Source: Agarivorans sp050870875
GTDB taxonomy: Bacteria > Pseudomonadota > Gammaproteobacteria > Enterobacterales > Celerinatantimonadaceae
Direction: 5' to 3'
Length of the DNA: 64,000 nt
NCBI RefSeq assembly: GCF_050870875.2
Contig: NZ_CP194041.2
Coordinates: 4,340,001-4,404,000 of the forward strand
Part shown: positions 17,054 through 25,515 of the stretch, piece after piece
How positions within the stretch are numbered: the stretch's first letter is position 1
How the letters are laid out: each line of letters starts with the position of its first letter
The notes under the pieces: model-generated
What the model was told of the DNA's origin: nothing
Seen by the model: only the letters and a program-made list of their open reading frames with translations
Database searches by the model: none
Made by a program: the position numbers and the translations under genes

Positions 17054-17638
17054 TTAATTGTCTTCTAAACAGATCCCCAGATTACTCACACCTTGGTTCA
17101 ACGCGAAGGTTTTCAAAATTTCTACCCCCGATTTCCCTTTCTCTAAATGGTCGATCATATCCAGTAAATCAGTTTGAAATTCTAGCTCTTGTTGGACTAA
17201 GTCTTGCCGCAGCATCGCATCTTCATCGAGTTCCCCCAACTGCAATTCTAAGAGGCTCAAAACACTCGCTAAGGAAGTCTGACTAGCTTGTTCTGCTTCC
17301 TGGCCTGTCGGCTCAAGTAAACAACTCAATAAGCATTCAACCACCACACAACAATCTAACGCTGGATATACTCCATACATGTCAAACAATTGAGGATCTG
17401 GGATCAGCGTTTCGAAGCGCTCTCGCTGAACCGAAAAGTTAATTTTAGTTTGCGGGTGCAAAGCACTTTCCCAAAATAACGCCAGTAAACGACGAAAATC
17501 AGCCTCATGAACTTGTTCTGTCGCCTGACAAAACAATAAATAATTAGGCGACATTCGCTGAAGTAGGGCCAAACAATATAAGGATTGCTGCTTAGTCGAT
17601 AACTTCGCTAAGCGGTCGAGATCACAAGGGGTTAGCAT
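17054..17638 (-). CDS. yjaG: YjaG family (DUF416) protein
   Basis: A 194-residue acidic protein. Family hallmarks are RMSPNYLLFCQ, LFDMYGVYPALDCCV and the C-terminal SNLGICLEDN, aligning with E. coli YjaG (LYGVYPAIDACV; SNIGIIFQQ). The function is unknown. The start at 17638 (MLTPCDLDRLAKLS) has GGAG 7-10 nt upstream; an in-frame start 13 codons earlier would add an unrelated hydrophobic stretch. It sits upstream of hupA as in enterobacteria, although nfi, which neighbours it there, is absent. Confidence 0.88.
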   Translation of the reverse strand: MLTPCDLDRLAKLSTKQQSLYCLALLQRMSPNYLLFCQATEQVHEADFRRLLALFWESALHPQTKINFSVQRERFETLIPDPQLFDMYGVYPALDCCVVVECLLSCLLEPTGQEAEQASQTSLASVLSLLELQLGELDEDAMLRQDLVQQELEFQTDLLDMIDHLEKGKSGVEILKTFALNQGVSNLGICLEDN

Positions 17639-17964
17639 TATTTGCTCCACACTAAGTAAAACGATTAAGGTCATCAAATGCTGATTAGCTTACCATCAAC
17701 CGCCCTGGTTCACTAAATTTTGAGCCCCCGGTGAGGCTGGATAATACAGATGACAATAAGAAAATATGAGCTGAAAATCATCCGCAGAGGAATTGACCTA
17801 GCCACTTCTGAAAGCGTAATTTTTTGCGATGTGCCCCTTATATGCAGCAAGCCCGCTCGTAACTGAACGGAATAAATGGCTAGGAGATTAACTTAACAAC
17901 TCAGACCAAATATTGAGAGCGACTATTTGGTAAATTGCTAGTTTTTGCAAGAGTATAAAAAACA
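17639..17964. other. Intergenic region upstream of yjaG, no gene
   Basis: No well-supported coding frame. One 38-codon frame at about 17750 on the plus strand lacks a ribosome binding site and resembles nothing known. The far end carries the terminator of the TIGR02922-like gene. Confidence 0.35.
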
Positions 17965-17993
17965 ATGAACCGCGATAGTCACTCGCGGTTCAT
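17965..17993 (-). terminator. Intrinsic terminator of the TIGR02922-like gene
   Basis: TGAACCGCGA / TCGCGGTTCA is a perfect 10-bp stem with a 7-nt loop. On the minus strand it is followed by TTGTTTTTTA, a good U-tract. It lies 17 bp past the stop codon. Confidence 0.85.
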
Positions 17994-18009
17994 CTACGGT
18001 GGAATAGAT

Positions 18010-18249
18010 TTATTCCCCTCCATCATCAAAGGCAATTTGCTTCTCTAAGTCAAAAGCCGCGAAAGCCCGGTCTCCTAAAGAGTTCAGAACCTTCACCTCA
18101 CCTTCCAAAATAGCGATAATAATCTTCCCAGCTTTCTTTTCGTTAGGGATAACCACTCGACCTTTTTCACTCTGACCTAAATCAGACAAAACCTGCTGCT
18201 GTAACAACAAGGGATTATCTTCGTCGTAATACAGCATCGTTACTTTCAT
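18010..18249 (-). CDS. TIGR02922-like small protein
   Basis: A 79-residue protein: MKVTMLYYDEDNPLLLQQQ, then GRVVIPNEKKAGKIIIAILEG and an acidic tail. The VxxLYYxxD start and GRVVIP...GKxIIAxxEGEVxxLN pattern resemble the TIGR02922 family of uncharacterised proteins from Shewanella/Colwellia-type bacteria. No function is known. AGGGAT precedes the ATG by 6-7 nt. It is monocistronic with its own terminator. The family call is from memory of the motif. Confidence 0.7.
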   Translation of the reverse strand: MKVTMLYYDEDNPLLLQQQVLSDLGQSEKGRVVIPNEKKAGKIIIAILEGEVKVLNSLGDRAFAAFDLEKQIAFDDGGE

Positions 18250-18435
18250 AGCTTATCCCTAACAATTGAGGGTTAATGAATTCAATTTGAAACCCCATAT
18301 GGCAATCGCAGTATTATATAACAAATATGTAACGTCAACCAAAGTAGTCTCATTCTCTCGCCCTGCTTCACGGCACAAAGGCCCCCTTTCGAGCAAACTT
18401 AACCCACACTTGTGATTGAACTATAACTATGGTTT

Positions 18436-18460
18436 TGACTATAAGCTTAGCTTATAGTCA
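18436..18460. promoter_or_regulatory. Perfect 11-bp inverted repeat upstream of the DUF4177 gene
   Basis: TGACTATAAGC-TTA-GCTTATAGTCA, 11-bp arms with a 3-nt spacer, ends 30 bp before the ATG. The AT-rich dyad suits a dimeric repressor site; a T-run for termination is missing. No regulator is encoded nearby. Confidence 0.5.
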
Positions 18461-18490
18461 GCCAATTACTATTTTAGATTAGGAATCATC

Positions 18491-18703
18491 ATGGCTTATC
18501 AAGAATACAAAGTTATCGCTATTACCGAAGGTGCCTTAGGGACCTTATTTCTTGGCGCTTCCGGTATGCCCTTGCAAAAAGTAGAGGCAACGCTTAACAA
18601 AGAAGCCAGCAATGGCTGGCAATTAGTATTTCAAGTAATTGAAAATAGACGATTTTGGCTATTTTGGTCTAGAGAAACAGTGATCGTCACCTTAGGTCGC
18701 TAA
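18491..18703 (+). CDS. DUF4177 domain protein
   Basis: A 70-residue protein: YQEYKVIAITEGALGTLFLG, then VEATLNKEASNGWQLVFQVIE and WLFWSRETVIVTLGR. The YEYKVV...LNxxAxxGWELVxV...REx-ILxR pattern is that of DUF4177, a small cytoplasmic family of unknown function. TTAGGAATCATC before the ATG is a clear RBS. It is followed after 4 nt by the TM2-domain gene, so they form an operon, with a striking inverted repeat just upstream. Confidence 0.8.
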   Translation: MAYQEYKVIAITEGALGTLFLGASGMPLQKVEATLNKEASNGWQLVFQVIENRRFWLFWSRETVIVTLGR

Positions 18704-18707
18704 ACGA

Positions 18708-19091
18708 ATGACCCGACGTGATGATTTAGAAGTACAACAAGAACAACTACGCGCAGAAATACGTCAGCTGCCCGCCCCCTTACGCCAACAATTTTACCAA
18801 TTGTGGGAAAAACAAGTAAAAGATCCCGACAGCTATGCTGTTCTCAACTATCTATTTATCGCGGGTTTACATCATTTCTATTTGGGTAAATGGCAACGAG
18901 GCCTAATCAATTTAACGATATCATTAATGGGACTAAGTATATTGTTTAGTCCCTACTGGATATGGGGGGTGAGTCTATTGTTGCTGGTCAGTCTAATTGA
19001 ACTTCCAGCATTATTTAGAGCCGAGCTGATCTTATTAGAACATAACAATAAGAGCATGCAGACTCTATTGAAACAAATCGTTAAGCGCTAA
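18708..19091 (+). CDS. TM2-domain membrane protein
   Basis: 127 residues. A charged N-terminal helix (LEVQQEQLRAEIRQLP) is followed by a TM2-type hairpin of two membrane helices, YLFIAGLHHFYLGKWQRGLI then SLMGLSILF, with the HHFYLG motif between; a hydrophobic WIWGVSLLLLV follows. TM2 proteins are small membrane proteins of poorly defined function. Its TAA stop overlaps the TAG stop of the convergent gene on the other strand. Confidence 0.78.
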   Translation: MTRRDDLEVQQEQLRAEIRQLPAPLRQQFYQLWEKQVKDPDSYAVLNYLFIAGLHHFYLGKWQRGLINLTISLMGLSILFSPYWIWGVSLLLLVSLIELPALFRAELILLEHNNKSMQTLLKQIVKR

Positions 19092-19261
19092 TCCTTGGGG
19101 CCTTTAAACAGCCACAGTAGCAAGCCAAGTATCGGTAATAAGCAAATTAAAAATACCCACAAGTATTTGCGTCCGACTTCGGCGCCACTTTTTAATGTAC
19201 GAATGATAGCGAACACGTCGCCGATTAAAATCAGCATCGCGATTAGCAATGACAATGACAT
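19088..19261 (-). CDS. Small membrane protein, PLDc_N-like (57 aa)
   Basis: ATG at 19261, stop at 19088-19090. The product starts MSLSLLIAMLILIGDVFAI and continues with a second hydrophobic block, LWVFLICLLPILGLLLWLF, ending KGPKD. Two helices with a basic linker (RTLKSGAEVGRKYLW) and the WxxxLLPxxGxxxWL pattern resemble the phospholipase D N-terminal membrane module found as a stand-alone small protein. AGAGGAATCAC gives a good RBS. It is more plausible than the similar-length frame on the opposite strand. Confidence 0.72.
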   Translation of the reverse strand: MSLSLLIAMLILIGDVFAIIRTLKSGAEVGRKYLWVFLICLLPILGLLLWLFKGPKD

Positions 19262-19530
19262 TGTGATTCCTCTATTTTCAATTTGAAACGTTTATCATAA
19301 TACTCGCGCTGATTGTGATTGACCCAGCGCATTCTAAATCAATTTGTTGACGTCACTCTATCACGATTTGCGAACATGGGCTGGCCATCATATCTTAGGG
19401 ATGCAACTGCAATTGCTAGACGAGTAATTACGGCTCACAATAAATCCAACGACAGACAAATACACCATAACGTATCTCTAAACCATTCGTGACTAGGCGG
19501 GAATAACGTCATCTGATTGCTCAGCCAAAG

Positions 19531-20316
19531 CTAAGTACTCAATAGTTTGATTGCCATCAGTAATAATAACACAGCAAAAGCTTGTTTTAATCGCTTCGCT
19601 GGCAATCGATACGCCAAGCGACTCCCCACTCGAGCAAACACCGAACTCGTCAATACAATGCCCAACCACGCCGGTAAATAAACATAGCCAATGCTTCCAG
19701 GCGGTAGTTCAGCCAGTCCCCAACCGTTGTAGATATAGGCTGAAGCCCCGACCAAGGCAATAGGAATACCACATATCGCAGAAATCGCTACCGCTTTTGG
19801 CGCAGCTAAGCCGTACCAGCTTAAGCAAGGAAACAAAATAGTCCCCCCGCCGATGCCAAACATCGCAGAAATGCCGCCAACAAGCGCACCCAGCACACTG
19901 GTCCCCCACTGCTGAGGAAGACTTCGTTGTGCCTTCGGTAAACGCCCAAAGCCCATATACCATGCCATGAGTAACAGAAATCCGGCAAAATAATAGCTTA
20001 AATGCCGAGCTTGAAGCTGCCCGGCAAGCCACGCCCCCGCGCCAGCACCAAGCAGCAGCCCCAGCATTAAACGGCGAGCGATCAACCAATCAATCGAACC
20101 TCGACGATAGTGAGCATAACTAGCGCTACTCGCGGTAAACAAAATCGTCGCCAAGGAGGTGCCTATCGCTAAATGAATTGCCGATTCGCTAGCAAAGCCC
20201 ATCGCAGCAAAACTACTGATAAGCACTGGCACAATCACCAAGCCACCACCGATCCCAAACAACCCCGACATCAGCCCAGCAACCGCACCAATCAATAAAA
20301 AACTAATGAACGTCAC
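19531..20316 (-). CDS. TauE/SafE family (sulfite exporter-like) permease
   Basis: A 261-residue membrane protein with about eight helices. The duplicated signature is clear: GLMSGLFGIGGGLVIVPVL near the N-terminus and GGISAMFGIGGGTILFP in the middle. The family exports sulfur-containing or other small anions; the substrate is not predictable here. It lies 229 bp downstream of the small hydrophobic frame below hemE, with no clear operon link. Confidence 0.9.
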   Translation of the reverse strand: MTFISFLLIGAVAGLMSGLFGIGGGLVIVPVLISSFAAMGFASESAIHLAIGTSLATILFTASSASYAHYRRGSIDWLIARRLMLGLLLGAGAGAWLAGQLQARHLSYYFAGFLLLMAWYMGFGRLPKAQRSLPQQWGTSVLGALVGGISAMFGIGGGTILFPCLSWYGLAAPKAVAISAICGIPIALVGASAYIYNGWGLAELPPGSIGYVYLPAWLGIVLTSSVFARVGSRLAYRLPAKRLKQAFAVLLLLMAIKLLST

Positions 20317-20545
20317 GACCTAACCAACACTCCACCTGATAATGCCGCATAGTCTGCTTGAAACAATGCAGTGGCGCAAAGTTTTCTAAAGATTTCGGAG
20401 CGAAGTGAGCGTTCGGAATGAATTTTGAGCATCGTTGCCGCGATGTACTCGCTGTTTTGCAACCTTAACCAACTTCATCTTACCCATATTCGTTTGGATA
20501 AGTCGCGCATCGCGATCTGGTTTTAATATCAAATCAACCCAGAGC

Positions 20546-20692
20546 CTATCTCGACAGATCGATAGGTTCCTGATCTAAATATTTTGGTAGGTAAGATAAT
20601 ACTTGAGGCTCACCAATGCTTTTCAGTTTTACCATGGCAATCACGAGTAACACCAGCATCAGTACGACGATTAATTGAAAGGGTGATTTCAT
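20546..20692 (-). CDS. Small single-span membrane protein (48 aa)
   Basis: MKSPFQLIVVLMLVLLVIAMVK is a strong transmembrane segment, followed by a polar tail ending PKYLDQEPIDLSR. A longer version from ATG 20731 would add 13 basic residues; neither start has a strong RBS (AGAGAA sits 9-14 nt before the inner ATG). No family is recognised. It follows hemE in the same direction past a terminator-like hairpin. Confidence 0.45.
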   Translation of the reverse strand: MKSPFQLIVVLMLVLLVIAMVKLKSIGEPQVLSYLPKYLDQEPIDLSR

Positions 20693-20795
20693 AACAACAA
20701 ATTCTCTATTACGACCTATAAACCACTTCATCCGTAAAGAGTTCCACGACAGCGGCTACTATAGCAAAATCCGTTACTATGGCATAGCGAAACAA

Positions 20796-20826
20796 AATAG
20801 CAGCTGCGCGAAGCGCATCTGCTATT
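20796..20826 (-). terminator. Intrinsic terminator of hemE
   Basis: AATAGCAG / CTGCTATT plus the inner TGCGC/GCGCA form a ~13-bp stem with one mismatch. On the minus strand TTTTGTTT follows. It lies 35 bp past hemE. Confidence 0.8.
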
Positions 20827-20860
20827 GGCTGATTCATTCCCGCGAATCAAACACAAACCG

Positions 20861-21925
20861 TTATTGGTGATAACCACGACTCAGTTCGTGTACCGCATCG
20901 ATAAACGCCCCCGCATGCTCGGGATCAACATCTGGGTGAATACCATGTCCCAAGTTAAATACATGCCCAGAACCTTCACCAAAACCGTCTAAAATATGCT
21001 GAACCTCTTGTCTAATACGAGAAACCGGAGCATATAACATCGATGGATCCATATTGCCTTGTAAAGCGACCTTATCTCCCACACGTCGCTTAGCATCGGC
21101 GATATTAATCGTCCAGTCTAAACCAACTGCATCACAACCAGTCGCCGCGATCTGCTCTAACCACTGCCCACCATTTTTGGTAAAGAGAGTCACAGGAACC
21201 GCCCGGCCGTCGGCTTGACGGGTCAAACCATCGACAATTTTATGCATATAACGCAATGAAAATTCATGGTAGTCGCGCTCCGATAATACGCCGCCCCAAG
21301 TATCAAAGATCATTAACGACTGAGCTCCGGCCGCCACTTGGGCATTCAAATACAAGATCACCGAATCGGCTAGTTTGTCGAGTAGCAAATGTAGAGTTTG
21401 TGGCTCACTGAAGGCCATCTTTTTAATACCACTGAAAGACTTAGTTGTACCACCTTCCACCATATAAGTGGCGAGCGTCCAAGGGCTACCAGAAAAGCCA
21501 ATCAACGGCACCTCACCCTTTAGCTCACGCTTAATGGTACGAACTGCATTCATTACATAAACCAGCTCTTGCTCAGGATCGGGGATCGGTAAGGCTTGAA
21601 CAGCGGCAAGGCTGGTCACTGGCCGTTCAAACTTCGGCCCCTCACCACTGGAAAAATACAAACCTAAACCCATCGCATCAGGAATGGTTAGAATATCGGA
21701 GAATAGGATCGCAGCATCCAGCGCAAAACGACGTAAAGGTTGCAACGTCACTTCACAGGCCAAATCTGCATCACGGCAAACCGTCATGAAATCACCAGCA
21801 TCCGCTCGTACTGCGCGATACTCTGGCAGATAACGACCCGCTTGACGCATCATCCACACAGGGGTGGTATCGACAGGTTGCTTCAACAGAGCTCTTAAAT
21901 AGCGATCGTTTTTCAATGGCGACAT
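20861..21925 (-). CDS. hemE: Uroporphyrinogen decarboxylase
   Basis: HemE removes four acetate carboxyl groups of uroporphyrinogen III to give coproporphyrinogen III in heme synthesis. The 354 residues are the standard length (E. coli 354). Diagnostic motifs are TPVWMMRQAGRYLPEYR near the N-terminus, with the conserved Arg residues, IGFSGSPWTLATYM and FNLGHGIHPDVDPEH. nudC lies upstream in the same direction, as in E. coli, with ~100 bp between. Confidence 0.98.
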   Translation of the reverse strand: MSPLKNDRYLRALLKQPVDTTPVWMMRQAGRYLPEYRAVRADAGDFMTVCRDADLACEVTLQPLRRFALDAAILFSDILTIPDAMGLGLYFSSGEGPKFERPVTSLAAVQALPIPDPEQELVYVMNAVRTIKRELKGEVPLIGFSGSPWTLATYMVEGGTTKSFSGIKKMAFSEPQTLHLLLDKLADSVILYLNAQVAAGAQSLMIFDTWGGVLSERDYHEFSLRYMHKIVDGLTRQADGRAVPVTLFTKNGGQWLEQIAATGCDAVGLDWTINIADAKRRVGDKVALQGNMDPSMLYAPVSRIRQEVQHILDGFGEGSGHVFNLGHGIHPDVDPEHAGAFIDAVHELSRGYHQ

Positions 21926-22029
21926 TGGCTTTTCTGATTCCTTATAATTTTTAGCTAGAGCATTGTAACGAGCTACTTTAACAACTCAAGACATTAGTTT
22001 AACAATTCAAACACTCCCATGAATCACAT

Positions 22030-22821
22030 TTAAAGTGAAGTTTGGGCTAACCAATGTTCAATCATATCGCGAGCAACCGTTCCAAGAGGCGGCAAATGAG
22101 GTAAATCGTTCGCCTCAAACCACTGGGCATCAGCTAATTCTCGGCGATCAATCTTTAACTCACCATCGGCATATTCTGCAAAATAAGCCGCCATCAATGA
22201 ATGAGGAAATGCCCAAGGCTGACTCTTCCAATAACGCAAATTTTTAAGTTTAAGCCCGGTTTCCTCATGAGTTTCACGATGTACAGTTTGTTCTAAGGTT
22301 TCTCCCGCTTCGACAAAACCTGCAATCGCGGTATAAATCGGTTGTGCTTGTTTTTGGTGACGACGATGATTAGCCAGTAATAACTGAGAACCATGACTAA
22401 TTAATACGATAATGCAGGGCGAAACCCGCGGATAGGCGCGAAATCCACACGCCGAGCATAACATGGCTAACTCCCAATCTACTCGTGTCATCGCATGACC
22501 ACAACAACCGCAAAATTGATGAGTTTTTAAAAACAAAGCAAACTGCTGCGCCTTACCGACGAGGTTAAATAGTTGCGAGTTAAGCAGCGACATGCTGCTA
22601 CGCAGATCAACCCACTCGCCCATCCCGAGGTCCTGAGGATGCTCGAGTTCTAAACGCAAGCAGGGCTCACCTTTATAGCTAGCAAATTGCTCTACTCGAC
22701 TAAACTCTAATGCAGGTAACGGCAAATCATCAATATCTCCATAGGGCAAGCGTTCACCCTGCGCAATCACCAAAATTTGCTCACCACAGGTGAAAAACCA
22801 CCAGCCAAATTGCTTACTCAC
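22030..22821 (-). CDS. nudC: NAD(+) diphosphatase / NAD-RNA decapping Nudix hydrolase
   Basis: A 263-residue NudC. The zinc ribbon has C104-x2-C107 and C122-x2-C125. The Nudix box is complete at 168-190 (GFVEAGETLEQTVHRETHEE...), and the NADH-specific SQPWAFPHSLM array sits at 200-210. It hydrolyses NAD(H) to NMN(H) and AMP and removes NAD caps from RNA. Position 204 is Ala where E. coli has Pro (SQPWPFP). It is divergent from rsd. Confidence 0.97.
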   Translation of the reverse strand: MSKQFGWWFFTCGEQILVIAQGERLPYGDIDDLPLPALEFSRVEQFASYKGEPCLRLELEHPQDLGMGEWVDLRSSMSLLNSQLFNLVGKAQQFALFLKTHQFCGCCGHAMTRVDWELAMLCSACGFRAYPRVSPCIIVLISHGSQLLLANHRRHQKQAQPIYTAIAGFVEAGETLEQTVHRETHEETGLKLKNLRYWKSQPWAFPHSLMAAYFAEYADGELKIDRRELADAQWFEANDLPHLPPLGTVARDMIEHWLAQTSL

Positions 22822-23002
22822 ACCACGTTCCTTGCTCTTAAATTTGCTTTATTAGCAAATAATGAACAAGCTTAAACAACTTAACAAGCTTTCCCTGCAG
22901 CAAATGTTTAGCCACTCCGCAGTTAAACTAAATATCAGTTGACGAAAGCTTCGATTTTCTTTAGTTATAGAGCTAACGTTAATAGTTTCAGGAGCCATGC
23001 CA

Positions 23003-23482
23003 ATGCTAAGAAAACTAGAACAAGCCCAAGCCAAATGGGGCGGTGCGAGTCAAGTCATTGATGCTTGGTTACTCGCCAGAAAGCAATTACTTATCACTTA
23101 TTGTAATCTCGCGGGGCTACCTCCCTATGAAAGTAAGGAGCGTTCACTGCCGAGTCCCGAAACAATTAGTCATTTTTGCGAACAACTCGTTGATTATGTT
23201 TCCACGGGCCACTTCGAAGTTTATGAGCAAATTGTGAGTGGATGTGCTGGTGAAGGCGATAGCCAACCCGCTGAAAAATTACTGCCACAGATCAGCGCAA
23301 CCACCGAAACCGCGCTCCGTTTTAATGATCAGTATGCCGAGGTCAATGAAGACTTAGAGTTTGCCAGCTTTGATAGAGATTTATCAGAACTTGGGCAGGA
23401 AATGGAAGAGCGTTTTGCCATTGAAGACCAGTTACTGGACCATTTATATCAGCATAGTCAGCAAAGTGCTGCGGCCAAATAA
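23003..23482 (+). CDS. rsd: Anti-sigma-70 factor Rsd
   Basis: A 159-residue helical protein of the Rsd/AlgQ family, which binds sigma-70 region 4 in stationary phase. LLARKQLLITYCNLAGLPPYE, FCEQLVDYVSTGHFEVYEQI and EMEERFAIEDQLLDHL align with E. coli Rsd. The second ATG (MLRKLEQAQAKWGG) was chosen: AGGAG at 22990-22994 is 8 nt before it but only 2 nt before the first ATG. The divergent pairing with nudC matches E. coli. Confidence 0.93.
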   Translation: MLRKLEQAQAKWGGASQVIDAWLLARKQLLITYCNLAGLPPYESKERSLPSPETISHFCEQLVDYVSTGHFEVYEQIVSGCAGEGDSQPAEKLLPQISATTETALRFNDQYAEVNEDLEFASFDRDLSELGQEMEERFAIEDQLLDHLYQHSQQSAAAK

Positions 23483-23528
23483 TCAAGTTGCTCACGATTT
23501 AAATACGACAAGCTTTAACGCTAAAAAC

Positions 23529-23557
23529 AAAAATGCAGTGCTAGGCACTGCATTTTT
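23529..23557. terminator. Bidirectional terminator between rsd and fkpA
   Basis: AAAAATGCAGTGC-TAG-GCACTGCATTTTT is a perfect 13-bp stem with a triloop and T-tracts on both strands, placed between two convergent genes. Confidence 0.92.
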
Positions 23558-23582
23558 AGTATTGCTCAATGCTTAATTAAAC

Positions 23583-24392
23583 TTAACTTGCTGGTTGCTC
23601 TTTCGCAGCAGGAGCATCAGCTTTTTCAATATCAAGCAACTCAACTTCAAATATTAAAGTAGAATTTGGCGGGATACTGCCTGCACCATTTTCACCATAA
23701 CCTAAGTCGGAAGGGATAAAGAACTTGTATTTCGCACCCTTAGACATCAATTGAACACCCTCGGTCCAACCAGGAATCACTCGGTTTAATGGGAAGGTTG
23801 CTGGCTCGCCACGATCATAAGAGCTATCGAAAGTCGTGCCATCGGTTAGCGTCCCTTTGTAATGCACAGTCACCGTATCTTCTGCGCTCGGTTTATCACC
23901 TTCAGCGGCGGTCAAAACTTCATATTGCAAACCAGACTCGGTCACAGTCACGCCTTCACGCGCGGCATTGTCAGCTAAAAACTTATCACTCTCAGCTTTT
24001 GCCACAGCAGCGTCTGCTGCCGTCTTCTTCTCGACTAAACCGGCTAGTTTTTCGTCTAATTCTTTTAAAGTAGTTTGAATGTCTTCTTCAGACATCAAAA
24101 CTTCACCGCCTAAACCATCTTGCATTCCTTTGAGCACTAAAGCGTTATCTAACTCAAGGCCTAGCTCTTTCTGCTGCTCTAAAGTACTCGCAATATAGCG
24201 TGATACTGATGCACCGATCGCGTAGGCTTGTCGCTGCTCGGCACTTTCAAAGGCAGCTTTAGCTACCGTGCCCGCGTCAGTTTTCTCGAGGGAAACTTGC
24301 TCTACCGCGGGCGCTTCAGCTTTTTCGTCTTGACAACCAGTAACAGCAAAAATAGAGGCGGCCAAAACCGACACGGCAAAATACTTTTTCAT
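23583..24392 (-). CDS. fkpA: FKBP-type peptidyl-prolyl isomerase lipoprotein FkpA
   Basis: 269 residues. A lipoprotein signal peptide has the lipobox AVTGC (Cys20), unlike soluble E. coli FkpA. An alpha-helical dimerisation domain (~50-150; QAYAIGASVSRYI) is followed by the FKBP domain (~160-258) with TVHYKGTLTDGTTFDSSYDR and IPSDLGYGENGAGSIPPNSTL. It is a periplasmic folding helper, here apparently membrane-anchored. The tail is Ala/Pro/Lys-rich. It is divergent from the WD40 lipoprotein gene. Confidence 0.93.
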   Translation of the reverse strand: MKKYFAVSVLAASIFAVTGCQDEKAEAPAVEQVSLEKTDAGTVAKAAFESAEQRQAYAIGASVSRYIASTLEQQKELGLELDNALVLKGMQDGLGGEVLMSEEDIQTTLKELDEKLAGLVEKKTAADAAVAKAESDKFLADNAAREGVTVTESGLQYEVLTAAEGDKPSAEDTVTVHYKGTLTDGTTFDSSYDRGEPATFPLNRVIPGWTEGVQLMSKGAKYKFFIPSDLGYGENGAGSIPPNSTLIFEVELLDIEKADAPAAKEQPAS

Positions 24393-24533
24393 TCAATTTC
24401 TCCAATAGAATCGCATTAATCTGCGGCTTAGCGAACAAGATCACTATGAATTATTAAACACTTAGCCTACAAAACTCTTATACTAACCCTATTAGTCAAC
24501 ACAACCTAGCGACAGTTCCGTAAAAAACAAAAA

Positions 24534-25511
24534 ATGACATTACTTAAGTGGTTTGTGATTTTCAGCTTTTCTATCCTGACAGCGGCTTGTAGCGAAGAGG
24601 CTCCGCCTTCGGCGAGTTGGCAACAAGCGCTGGATGGAGCCTATGCCGCCGATATTTCAGCGGATGGGCAACTGAGCCTAGTGTCTTCAATACACCATGG
24701 TTTGACTCTTTGGAATATTAAACAACAACGCCAATTGTTTCAGTGGAACCATCAAAACCAAGAGAATAATCAAGTATTCTTAGTCAAAATCGCCGATGGT
24801 AATCGCTATGCGATTAGTGCCAGTCGCGATGATTTTGTGATTTGGGACATCGCCACTGGCCAGGCTCAGGGCTATTGGAAGATCAGTGAATCTAGTATCA
24901 GAGATATTGCCCTATCCAGCAACGGCAAGCAGGTCCTGATCGGCCTTGGTGATGGTAAAGTGATTCACCTTGATCTAGTCACTGGCCGACGGTTAGAGTT
25001 TCTAGGGCATAGCGAAAAAATCAACTCAGTTGCCTTATCGGCTAACGGCCGCTACGCCTTGACTGGTGGTAACGATTATCAAGCCTTGTTTTGGGATACC
25101 CAAACGGCGCAGGTATTACTGCGCTTTCCTCAACAGGGGCGCGTATCGATGGTCGCTCTAGAACCCGATGGAAAATATGCCTTCACCGCAGACAATGGCA
25201 AACTTGCCCGAATATGGGCACTTCCCAGCGGTGAGCGAGTCAGTCAACTGAAACTCACCGCCCGACAAAGCCTATTTTCCTATGTTCGTTTTGCCAAACA
25301 AGGCGAATGGCTTATCACAGGTTCTGCGGCCCGAAAACTGAGCCTCTGGCATGTAGCCAGCGGCCAAGCCCTGCAGCAATGGTTGGTCACTGCGAAACAA
25401 AAAACCCGACCGAAAAGCGCTGTTGTGTATAGCGCGGCGATGCTTGATAATAGCCAGCTGGTGAGCGCAAGCTCTAGTGGTTTCGTTGAAATTTGGGATA
25501 TAAAGAATTAG
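24534..25511 (+). CDS. WD40-repeat lipoprotein
   Basis: 325 residues. The signal peptide ends in the lipobox LTAAC (Cys19). The rest is a series of WD40 blades: LTLWNIKQQRQLFQW, FVIWDIATGQAQGYW, SVALSANGRYALTGGNDYQA, LARIWALPSGE, LSLWHVASG and, at the end, VEIWDIKN, six or seven repeats in all. It would be a membrane-anchored beta-propeller; partners are unknown. It is followed after 4 nt by slyX, so they probably share a transcript. Confidence 0.88.
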   Translation: MTLLKWFVIFSFSILTAACSEEAPPSASWQQALDGAYAADISADGQLSLVSSIHHGLTLWNIKQQRQLFQWNHQNQENNQVFLVKIADGNRYAISASRDDFVIWDIATGQAQGYWKISESSIRDIALSSNGKQVLIGLGDGKVIHLDLVTGRRLEFLGHSEKINSVALSANGRYALTGGNDYQALFWDTQTAQVLLRFPQQGRVSMVALEPDGKYAFTADNGKLARIWALPSGERVSQLKLTARQSLFSYVRFAKQGEWLITGSAARKLSLWHVASGQALQQWLVTAKQKTRPKSAVVYSAAMLDNSQLVSASSSGFVEIWDIKN

Positions 25512-25515
25512 CACT

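Noticed and set aside
17750..17866. 38-codon plus-strand frame in the yjaG upstream gap
   Set aside because: No Shine-Dalgarno, no recognisable pattern, and no family resemblance to other small frames.
19095..19286. Plus-strand 63-codon frame opposite the 57-residue gene
   Set aside because: It has no ribosome binding site and a composition unlike a protein; the minus-strand frame has a clear RBS and two proper hydrophobic helices.
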